A DNA stretch of 64,000 nt from Tetraselmis striata (lineage: Eukaryota > Chlorophyta > Chlorodendrophyceae > Chlorodendrales > Chlorodendraceae). Where the stretch lies: NCBI GenBank assembly GCA_006384855.1, contig VCJN01001829.1, positions 62,001 through 126,000 on the forward strand, in the 5' to 3' direction. The notes beneath the pieces were generated by a model. That model saw only the letters and a list, made by a program, of their open reading frames with translations, did not search any database and was not told the DNA's origin. Below, piece by piece: positions 43,861 to 54,900 of the stretch (positions are counted from its first letter, which is position 1; every line of letters begins with the position of its first letter). Made by a program: the position numbers and the translations under genes.

Positions 43861-44206
43861 CAGGCGTGGGGGGGAGGGTGTCTTTATCCAGTAGTCGCGC
43901 TTCCGTGCTTGTTTCATGGTGTACGATACAGAGGTAGCTAGGAATGATGTCCCCTCCCCTATCTTGCACTGGTGATACAGGTTGTACCTGCGGGTTTGTG
44001 CAACAACCTCATTAATCAGAATCAACAATCAGATTAAATCATTCTTGACCGCAGATAAGAGTGAAATCGACTCATGTCCGTCGATTTCACAAACCGCATT
44101 TCCTTTGCTAACGAGGCCGGCAGCAACGAGTAGGCGGGTGCCAAGCCGATTAGGGGCAAGAAGCCATGTGAAGATATCTTAAGAGGGCTAGCGCTCTCGC
44201 TAGGGC

Positions 44207-44905
44207 TTGGCACGAGGGCATCCTCGGCCAGTACTACAGGAACGGCACCACCCCGCCGCCCAACGCCCTCCGTACCGAGGTGGAGGACGGTGGAGGACGT
44301 CTGCGAGGTTACTCCGGTGGCCGAGCCGGGTGCGCCTTTGGTTATTGCGAGTACTTCAACGCCTACCCGCGCGTTCATTACAAGCACTTGTACTGACGAC
44401 CCCCCCCCCCCCCCCCCCCCCCCTTCCGCCACGCCCCGCAGTACCGCCCCCTAGTAGAGGGGTTGTGCGCGTGTCGGGTGTATCCTCCCGGCCGCCCAAG
44501 GCGCGCGTTGCGTTGCCGCTCGTCGATGCGACAAACATGCCGAGCCACCCGATCGTGGAGCTACATGCAGCGCTGACTAAGGCCGGCTCGAAGAGCATCC
44601 GTCACAACGCGAGCGCTGTGACTGCGGCCGCCAAGGCCGCAGACGCAGCGGCTGCTGATGTGGAGGAGGAGCAGGAGGCTGACCCTCCCCCCCTAGTACG
44701 AAGGCTCCGGGCGGCAAGGCTGGCGGGGGGAAGAATCCGGCAGCCGGCAAAAAGGCGGCAGCCCGCCGAAATCCACCGCCACCGAATAGAGGCAGCGCCC
44801 GCGGGCCAAGAGGATCGCCGCTGCAGTGGCGGCCGGCAAGACTTCCCACCGCCACCCGCGGCGCCAGTAATTCAAAGCGATAGACACCGCGGCCGACTTG
44901 GCTAG
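44207..44905 (+). CDS. Unrecognised coding-like segments (44.21-44.40 and 44.45-44.90 kb)
   Basis: The first frame reads HEGILGQYYRNGTTPPPNAL...EYFNAYPRVHYKHL and meets gtactg and then poly-C (44401-44423), so it may be an exon. After the tract another frame reads VALPLVDATNMPSHPIVELH, an Ala-rich helix (AAAKAADAAAADVEEEQEAD) and a Lys/Arg-rich tail. No family was recognised. It adjoins the inverted transposase fragment and may belong to that element. Confidence 0.3.
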   Translation: MARGHPRPVLQERHHPAAQRPPYRGGGRWRTSARLLRWPSRVRLWLLRVLQRLPARSLQALVLTTPPPPPPPLPPRPAVPPPSRGVVRVSGVSSRPPKARVALPLVDATNMPSHPIVELHAALTKAGSKSIRHNASAVTAAAKAADAAAADVEEEQEADPPPLVRRLRAARLAGGRIRQPAKRRQPAEIHRHRIEAAPAGQEDRRCSGGRQDFPPPPAAPVIQSDRHRGRLG

Positions 44906-45912
44906 CTATCAAGGTTGAAACTCGGAGTTATCAGTCTATAATATCTAATAAACTTAATATCAGTTTCCTCCCCCGACTCAAGAAACTCAAGCCTTGGGTT
45001 TTTGCGTGCACAGCGGATGTGTATCGTCTGATACGGTCTGATACGAAATCACGACGGGCGATTAAAATTATTCCGACCTGTTCCGAGCTGTTACGACTAC
45101 ATTACGACCCAGACCGTAAGCGTAGACGCCTATACACACAGTTCTTAGTGGCCTTACCCAACATCCGGAAAGGGCCCGCCCCTGACCAACCCGCACATGG
45201 TCCACTGTAAGTGAAGCGCTTGGGGCGGGGCCTATGCATGCGTCAACGTAGCTATGTTGCAGTACATGTAATAATTTCGCGTTACCGGAATCGGTAGGCG
45301 ACACATGAGTCGTACATGGATTACGAGCGTACATGTACATATATCGGTGTAAGTGTGAGGAAAGGTGCGCGTGGTGGAGAAGGTGAGTGCTATTCCACTG
45401 AGTGATCGTGGAGTATGATCTGATTACAGGCCGACAAGCGCCGTGCCTGATATATCAGGCGACGCGATGTGGCCGACAGGGCGCGGGCGCAGCCCGTCAT
45501 CTGACGGGCGCGCGCTACGCGCCTAATGTGCTATGATGATTAGGGCTAATGAGGGTATATGACATATCCTCACAGTAAGGATATGTACCACACAAATCCC
45601 CATGTGGGTACCCAGTGCCTGGTGCGTTTTGCGCAGTATCCTTACAATCCGCCGGTATCATGCCCACGGAAGTCGCAGCCTGCTACTCCAGCGGTGCGCT
45701 CTACCGGCCGCTCCACTAGGCCGCTCGGCCGCCGCGCTGCGGAGATCAGCCCCCGGCTGGAGTTGCTGCCAATGATCGGCCGCTGACAGCCCACAACTGC
45801 TTATGGCAACGACGTATTATTCGATGTCGTCTTGCATCCACATTTTTGAATTATCTATTATATTTGAATATCATTTATTTTGAATTATTACAGCAAGGAG
45901 CGGTTGCCCAGA
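44906..45912. other. Intergenic region downstream of the CAP-Gly/AAA gene
   Basis: No gene was recognised. A strong GC hairpin, gcccgtcatctgacgggc, lies near 45492-45509. Confidence 0.4.
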
Positions 45913-48900
45913 TCAATGCTGCAGACTTACGAGCCGCCCAACCAATCCGGCTGTGTCGCAAAGGCTGACGTCTCCGTCTACAAGCTCTGTGAGTTGGGCG
46001 ACAGATGGCTGCCCTCCACACGCGGCAACTTCCCCAAGCCGTAGCGCCTGCAAAGATACACACATCGATAATATTATACATCCGATGCTTAGTTGGCAGA
46101 TATATACCCTGCCATGCAGAAACAGACAAACGCCATATTTGGGAATCCTGCGGGCAGAATGCGTGCGGGCAGAGGATTTTGTGATATTAGGGTAGATAAA
46201 TTGCATTGAAACCCTAAAATCCTAAACCCCTAAAATCCGGTATGCCCTAAAACGTACTCAAGTCATACTCAAGTCAAGTCGTACTCAAGTCAATAAGTCA
46301 CGTACGTGGCAAGTCATGCAAACACATACCACAAGTTACATAAGACATTACAAAAAGGATATGGCCGATGCCGTATGTGTGGTAAGTATTGTTTTGCACC
46401 AATACCATATGCGACTGCTCACCTGTTGGCGCTTGGCTTGCTCGATGAGATTGCGCACCGCCCGGCCGTTGGCAGCTCGGCGATCCCCTGATTTAGCCAT
46501 CATGTAGGTTTGGCAAAACGGTAGCAGACAGCTAGGTCAGGTGATGTTGCAGTTGTATGACGGGGAGGGGGGGCATAAGGCTGCCCTACGTTATGGCGCG
46601 CCAGTACTACGGGTCGGAAGGAAGTTGCCAGTTCCATACTTTTTTGTTGGCGCTTCTATTGTTGCCATGCCCGTCCGGCAACTCGAGAGAGGAATGCATG
46701 CCGCAATCAATTATTCCGGGTTTCAATAAGCGACCGCGACCACCGTAGAACTACAGCGCTCGATGTGAAACGCTTAACTACAACACAAACCACGCCCAAT
46801 CGTAAACCAAATCGCATCATCGCAATGATCATTAAATCGATGCAAAATACGATGACATAAAACATCATCCTACACTCCGCAAAATAAGGCACGAGTACCG
46901 GTACCTACTGGTACTCCTGCCGGTACTGAGAATATTAAAATTCGGGCGGGTAGTTTACTGCAGTACTTGCGTAGTACTCGAACCGTATACGGGTAGCAGT
47001 TCCGTATTTTACCATATGCAGCACTACGACGCGCAAATTGGCATCCGATAGAGGTAAAGATACGATAGTCGCTACATATGAAAAATCTATGCGCGTAGTA
47101 AGTATACTGACGTCATCATGGTTTTGATGGTCGCGGTCGCTTGAGAATCGGAACAGCCTTCCCATGCCGACCCCGCCCGGCAGCAGGTTCATAGCACGCC
47201 GAGCCCGCGGGAGTGTGAGGTGTTTCTGGTGGCTTGCATGCGGCGCGGCATCGCACCTGTGGCAGCCTTGGTCGCGACCGCCTCGAGTGCGCTCTGCACC
47301 AGCTCGGTCGCCGCGGCGCTGAGCACCAGCTGTTCCCTCTGCAGCAGCCCCTGGCAGATGGCCATCAGCTCCGGCGCGCTGTAGTTTGCAAATGTGATGA
47401 TGGTGGGGAAGCGCGAGCGCAGGCCGGGGTTGGCCTTGAGGAGCTCCTCCATCTCGTCGCTGCAGCACATAGCAATGTTCAAATCAATTTGAAAATGCCG
47501 TAAACGGTTGCACAAATGATAGATGCAGATAATAACGCTTTTGGACCCCCCCGCCTCCCCCCCCCCCCTTTCGCAAAGACAGAGGGAAAACCATGAAAAC
47601 GGCGAAACGATTCAGAATACGCCACAAGTACAATACAAACATTCCGACACAAGTATGGAAAAGTATTCCGTTTGTTTCTGGGCCCGCGGACCGCAGTTAA
47701 TTGTACATCAATCAACGCACCAGCAGCAACAATAAACCGTTGAATACACACTATTGTGCGAAGCATGCGGATGAGCCGGGCGTTTCGTTTCCATGTGGTC
47801 AAGCTGGCTGGGGAGCCACTCTTGTGGCCTTGCCCAAGCACCAGCATAGCGTGCAGTTCAAGACATAGCGTTGCGTAGGTACTCTACTCCATTTACGCTC
47901 TTCCACTTAATCAAACCGACATAATTGAGTCAACTTAGGCCAACCCCAGAATTAAAGGAGCTTTTGGGGGTAACGTAACTACACCAAGTTAAGTTTCCCC
48001 TTTAAAACCTCAGAACGCAACTAATAAAGTACGCCAATTTCGGCGTATGCACGCAACTGAAACGTGAAAACATCCGCTATATATTGTTGTTAACCATGTT
48101 ATATATCATATTATGGCAGTATTAAAAGTATTGTATCTTTATTCTTATTATATTTTCAACTAACTTAAAATTAATCGGCTCGAAATGGGCGTTGGCCCAA
48201 CCAAGGTGGTTCAGGAGTATCACGCGGGCGGGCCAGTAAGTACCTGTAGCCGGCAAACACGACCACCATCTCCTCGCGGTGGTCCTCCATGAGCTTCATG
48301 AGCGTGTCCAGGGCCTCCTTGCCGAAGGAGTCCTTGTCGCCCTGGACGAGGGTGTACGCTGCGCCGCCGCATCAGACGGTCGCGGGTCAGACACCACCGC
48401 GTGATACTGCGCATGGCAAATACCGCCACCAAAATACGGCGGGCAGCTGGACTTTGGGAGCAAGCAGCGCTGGTCCGGGGGTCGGGGATGCGGTCTGGGG
48501 GTCTGGGGGTCCGGGGCTGGACTTGGCTATCACCTTCGTCCACAAACAGGATGCCGCCCAGCGCCTCCTTGACAAGGTTGGTGACCTTGATTGCCGTCTG
48601 CCCCACATACCTGCCGGCGGAAATGCGGACTGGCCAATTAGGTACCCAATGATGCAGCGCATGTGGCCCCATGGTGAGCGGGTGCACAGGCAGGTCACGC
48701 GCGGTATGCATCGAGTCCCGTTTGAGGTATCGTCAGCATGAATGGAATAGCGGGCAACCGGCAAAACAAAGGCACTGCCCGAAGGCGATGGGTGTTCTGC
48801 GATAAATATCTCTGAAATACCATTTTGTGGTATTGTGTATGTGAATACACCTTGATCTCACTATTAATACTTTTTGTGTTTGCTTGTTATCTTTTTGACA

Positions 48901-51900
48901 CCTTGCAAACAATATAATCTATATATCTAGAAATATATCAGAATTCACAACAAATACATCACGGAACCTCAAAGCTGATGAGGCAAACTGATACATGGCC
49001 GTTGCAACCCGGGAACTCAACAAAATCACACAGGTATGTGTGGCCATCTACGATCATCACGAAAAACTTGTTTCAAGTCGCGCTACTCTCGTGACCTACT
49101 GCCCCGGCTGAGGTGGTTCTGCAATGACTACGCCGTAATCGGCAATGTGGGGTCGCCAGCGACTTCCATTTGGTAGGAGAGGGGGGGAGGGTAATAACGT
49201 AATAATGACTCTCGAAAATATAGCTGGTTATTAAGTATGGTTTCAATGAATTGCCAACTTACCGGACTACAAGTGATTTAATGTATCCCCCACGCAACGA
49301 AGCATGGCTTTGGGGTGTTTATTTGAGGCATGATGCACTCTGACCACTAAGAATTATTGTTGTCTTTAGTAACAAGTTGCAGGCAAAACCTTGCCACGGT
49401 CTGGGTCCGTGCTACATATTTAATTTTCTGTTTTTTTAACTCAACGAGGAGAGAGGAAGCCGACATCTCTCTAGAAACCATTGTTTCAGTACAATGAAAA
49501 CAGGGCGCGGAATCTCCAACTCCATACTTCCACAGATCGAAACGATGAAGTGTTTGTGTTACCCACAACCCCATATAAGGTTGCGCCCAATAGTGATGAA
49601 CACGGGGCGTGCCCCACCCAGCCACCAGCGAGGCGCGGTCCGCCTCCACCAGGTGCCCTGAGGACAGCAGGCCCAGCTCCGCCAGCAGCGCGGCGATGAT
49701 GCGCGCCACGGTGGTCTTGCCCGTGCCGGGGTTGCCCGAGAAGATCATGTGCAGGGAGCCGGAGCTCAGCGCAGGCAGCCCCGCCTTCTTGCGCTGGTCG
49801 TCCAACAGCAGCTGCGCCTGCGGAGGCGCGGGCCAAACGCTCACGTTAGCAGCCCGTTCCAGCACTTGTGGCAATCGAGGCGACATCCGTCTCAAAAGCG
49901 CACCGCGTGCCACATGCACAGCGGCGTGATATATCTATAAACAGGTACTCGTCCAACCTCACTTGCACATCGTACATTGTATACGTACTTGCACCGTATA
50001 CAGACTTCGTAATTGTCAAACTCTCGCCCTATTAAATTCAGCCATGCAGCAGCGCCTGGGACGGCAGGATCGCATTGTGGCGGGGGCGCCTACCTGCAGC
50101 GAGCGCACGAAGCGCTTAACGTCTGCCAGCCCCACGATGGCCTCCAGCTGGCGCAACGGGGAAGCCGCGCCCACGGCCGCCACGGCCACCCCGCTGCCCC
50201 CTGTGAAGTCCTCTATCTGCGGCGCGGACAGGGTGTTCCGCCATCAGCTGCACCAGGGGGAATAGCTCTACCCGAGGACCCCCCAAATTCTCAATGCATG
50301 ACCCCCCGTGAAGCCCCCACGGTGCGAGCAAAGCGCGTGCAATTTCATCTGGATGAGGGCTATACTACTGCAGCATGCTGAAAGTTTAAATTTTAGTGCG
50401 GGCTATACCACGTGTTCTGATTATTTGCAGGTAATCGGAACACTGCAAATAAGGGCCTGCCCTCCCCTCAGATTCCAAATCTAGGCAGAACTACATAGCA
50501 AATGATATTATAGGTTGATAGCAGACCGAATTTGAGGCTTGTGATAAGGGTGAGTCAAATGTTTAAATTTCTGACAACTTTGTTCCCATTCAGTCTTTCA
50601 TGCCTAACCGGCCAGCTGCTTACGGCCCGGCTGCACGAACCCACTTAGGGTCCACTAAACAAAGTGCGTAGCGTGCAGCCCTCTCAGGGCCATGTTGTAG
50701 CATGCTACATGGGCAATACGCCGGCCGCTGCGGTAATAACACGATTGCGAATCAGAATTTGCGCTGCCTATCTGATGTTTAAGTTCAGACAACGTGTAAT
50801 GGCGGAGCTACTATAGCGAATGTCCCTATATGTTTCGCCTGCAACCCCAATTTGAGGCTTAGAATAAGGGGTCTTCATAGGTACGTGGGCACGCGTAGAT
50901 AAATCGGCTCCGTTCAGGGGTGTTGGCAGGGGTGTGTTGGTTGCGGCTTTGGAAGTCAACCATGGAGCGCAGAGCGGACATGCATCCCGAGCATGGGATG
51001 ATGCAAGGCCCGTGGGGGAGAGGGGGGGGGGGCACCTCGAGCGTGGTGAGGCTGTCCTTTGAGAGGGTACCGCAGGCGTACACTCGGCGCGTCTGCGCTG
51101 CGATCGCGGCCTCCAGGCAGTTCGCCGCCTGGCGCGTGGTGCCGCGCCCCTTGCTGGCGCGCCTGCACATGGCGGTCGCAAATGCACATGTGCAGGCGGA
51201 GAGGCTCAGGCCTGCGCAGTGGAGAGCCATTGCGCGTCGGAAGCTGCAGGGCATCGAGACACTGCCGCCTCACAATAACCAAACATCCCGATTGCAGTAG
51301 GCGCTTTGGTGACCGGCTCGAGGAGCGGCAGCCTACAAAGCAGAGGACATGGCGGAAAAGAGAGAGCTCGCTTACCCTGAGTCGTATATCTCGGGCATTT
51401 CACGTTGATTTGTGAATATCAGCATAATATTGTATGTGAGTTTCTGTCTTGCTTTGCCGCAATACGCCTTCATTGTCATCGTCGCACTTCACCCCTTTAT
51501 CCCTTCCAGGGTGGCGGGGATCTATCTAGATCATACACCACGACAACCCTATTCGTGTGAACTCCTACCACCTCTCTTGCCGTGAAAACCCCAGGATGGC
51601 TGCTTCGCACGGTTTACACGGTCATCGGGGGACCTGGTAGGCGAGACGCCGGGCATGTGCATGCTTAGTTAGGAGGCGCATCTCTACTTCAGTGTCATCC
51701 TTTATCGAGTTTCACATTGTATCAACCACATGTATGGATCACAATTGTATTTTCGACTGCCAAACACAGCTAGCGTCAAAAAAATGGTGACCCCTAGATT
51801 ACATATGTTTGTTGAAATGTGTCATGATAATTGCAATATCAGACATCTATGTACGTGTATGTTAATAGAGGTACATATAGATGACACCGGTTCTATGCTA

Positions 51901-54900
51901 TTAGAATTTTTACCTGAAACCCTAGCTAGACCATTACAAATTTAGTCTGTTATGTGTCTCAGCCAAACCTGTTTAAAGGTTTTGTGGGTTTTCCTGAAAC
52001 CCTTAAACAATTGTACAAGTGATACACTGTGCTGTTTCATGGACTTTGCTATTGAGCCCCCCCCCCCCCCCCCCCCCCCGCGCTAGGCCCCCGCCAAGAA
52101 GGAAAATAATGATATCCTCCGCGCCAGACAATCAAATATTGCTCTGTACACTGGACGTGGCATAATAAGCTACAAAGTAACGTATCACCTGGGCAGTGTA
52201 TAATTGGTTTTTTGATCCGCCTTATAATTAAATGACACCGCTTGGGTGCAAAATAATTGGTGACCCCCTTCTCCCCCCCCCCCCCCCCCCCCCTCCGCCC
52301 ATGGCCAATGCAAAACAATAGTACAGTATATGCTCTGTGTTCTATGTTGCATATCGCGCTGTGTTGTGTATTGTACTCCTACTCGTACAACTTTGCACTC
52401 CTAGCACGGTGGCAAGGCGAACTCCATTGTTGGGATCGCTCGGTACCGGCCCTGCTGCGCACCTGCATATCTCTTCCATCTGTGAGCGCACCGCCTCATC
52501 GTCGAGTAGGCCGCGCTCCAGATGAAAGCCCCGGCTGTCCGCCATGCTGCCCAGCAGCAGCAGCATGTCGCCCGGCGCGAAGCCGTTGAGCTGGATGTAC
52601 TGGCGACACGGCGTGCCGTCGGCCGAGGCTGCGATGCCGAGAGCAGCGCCCAGCGGGGAGCGGAGCAGCGAGGCGATTCCGCCCGCCTCCCCTGCCAGCA
52701 CCACCACCACACTGTCGGCGCTGCTGCCGCCGCGCTGCCTGTCGAGCTCCCTGCATTGGAAAGGTGAGGAGCAAGCCCGTATTGCAGATGTCAGTGATAG
52801 GAAACTTGCGGGCAAGCAGGTGTAGAAATTTATGGGGCAGTATATGAGACGATAAGCAAATCAACAATGTACTTTGCGGAAAAGTGTAATCGTGCTGGCT
52901 GGGTGGAAGCATATAACGTTATGGACTAGTACAAGACAGGCGAGAGTGGTATCCACGCAGTGAAGTCCACATGCAGACAAGACAGAGAATTTTGTGGGGC
53001 AGTATATGAGATAGCAGAGTCATCAATGATAAGGAATATTGTACATTTTATGGAAATGTGTAACAGTAGCTAGTGGTTATTGAAAATTGTAGTCGTGGAC
53101 AGCAATCTACGAGATTGATATTTATCTATTACTCGGAATCCTCACGAGCATCACTATTGCTCTTACAAGGGGGGGGGGGGGGGGGGAGGGGTGCGATAAC
53201 CATACCCATCGACATGTAAAACCCCCGAAGCAGAGAAACAAACAGCTCAGAGCTAGAGGAATAATAGCTAGACCTAGAGGAACAATAGCCGCCATAAGCA
53301 GTAGTCAAACCTGCTGCTTCATAGTACCCAAATGCATGTAAATAATATAATTGCATCATCCAGCAATTGGCTGTAGGCCGTCGCTATCAATCAGCCCCCA
53401 AGGATTCCATGTGACTCATACATAATCCTATTGAAGCTTAAACCCCCATCCATAACCACCCCGCTGTGTTTTGCACTACTTTTGGGCCGGTGTTGAATGT
53501 GGTATTATTCATGTCATCGGTTGGGGTCATGCATGGGGAAGAGGACCACAACCACGACATAGCTGCTGCACATCGGCGATCGTATAAAGTCTATTGGTGC
53601 AGCATCATCGTTTCGCTGCAGATCCACTCGCGCGCCCCACCTACCTGGCGAGCGCCTCCAGCACATCGCGCCCCGGGGTGTCCTCGCCGCTGCCCGCCAG
53701 CAGCGCGTGAGCATCGTCAATGAGCAGCGTGCCGCCCGCCGCGTCCTTCATGGCCTTGGTAAGCGCTTCCATGGAGCCGGAGCGCGAACCGGAGACAAGC
53801 CCCGCGCCGGGCTGGGCCGACACCACAACAAGGTCGCCCTGCAGAAAAGGAAAATAAAGCATTGAATGCGTAGGGAGCCCCAGATAGGCCGGAAGAGTAT
53901 CAGCGCCATGGCGCCGCCCTAAATTTGGTTGGAGTGCTTAAAGCGAGACGGATTGCTTTTAAAGTTGGTCGATCGGCAAATTGAATTGAGCCAGCACTAG
54001 CACCACCTAGGCAGGACCCCCGATTTTTAAGCCTCTTCAGCAGTTATGATCCCAACATCAACTAATGTTTGTTTCCAAGTACTATCATTGGTTAGTATTT
54101 CTTCCATCTCATGAAATTCCTGATGCAAAATGGCTAGCAACATAATATATATCCTCACATACTTTTTAAATCCACTCACCATATGAAAGAACCCATTCAC
54201 TACTTTAACCAGTGGAGGGGATTTGGTCATACTCTAATTCAAACCATGCACTCTTCAATGTCTGCTCCACCTAGAATGCTAGCAGAATCTTCCTCTATTT
54301 CAACTTCTGCTTTTCAAACACTGCTCCACCACCAAAGAAACTTGTTAGCATTCGATATGTGATGGGTTGCAATAAGAGATGGCTAGAGGTTAAAGTGAGT
54401 CGGTCGGCAAATGCAATTGGGCCAGAACTAGGACCACCTAGGCAGGAGGCCCATGGACTTAAATAGGATCGAAATCAAGTCAACGGGTTGGTCTGGAATG
54501 GGCCCAGCCAATGGAGGGACTGGGGTTCGGATGCCATATAATTTCAGTGCCACCACATCCAGTGGGTGCGATTCTGGCACCCGATTCTGGCACCCGATTC
54601 TGGGCCAGGCTGGTAAGAAATCATGGCATACCTAGGACTGGGTCCGCAGACAGCGGACATGATTGAATAGTAGGAAAATCGGAAGAATCTGAGTCGGGGG
54701 CGGAGTGGTTGGAATCAGGCTGGATGTTGGGTCGAGCCGGGGGCGAAAATGAAGTGAAAAAGGCGGTGTGCAGGCATTGGGCCATCGAGTCGGAATTGCC
54801 TGAGCGAGTCGGAATCGGACCACAATTGAGTCGAGTGGATGGTTGGACTTGAGTCAGTGCTTGCGAGATGTAAGCTAGGCCGAAGGTGTTATAACGGGCC

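Larger units (their letters stand above)
40580..44126. repeat. Inverted duplication (about 40580-41217 versus 44126-43495)
   Basis: Roughly 640 bp recurs in reverse orientation with scattered differences. It runs from ccggcct.gctagcaaag through gcggtttgtgaaatcgacgg and ccagtgcaagataggggagg to gccccttcggccaaac. It covers the C-terminal exon of the transposase-like gene. The 2.3 kb between is unrelated. Confidence 0.88.

Noticed and set aside
45913..50216. CbbX-type Rubisco activase
   Set aside because: The active AAA module is CbbX-like, but the protein has a CAP-Gly domain, a degenerate first AAA module and no visible transit peptide, and green-type Rubisco uses a different activase. Rubisco activation is not supported.
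52522..52825. Plus-strand ORFs opposite the AAA-1 exon
   Set aside because: Shadows of exon 5 (52750-52463) of the minus-strand gene.
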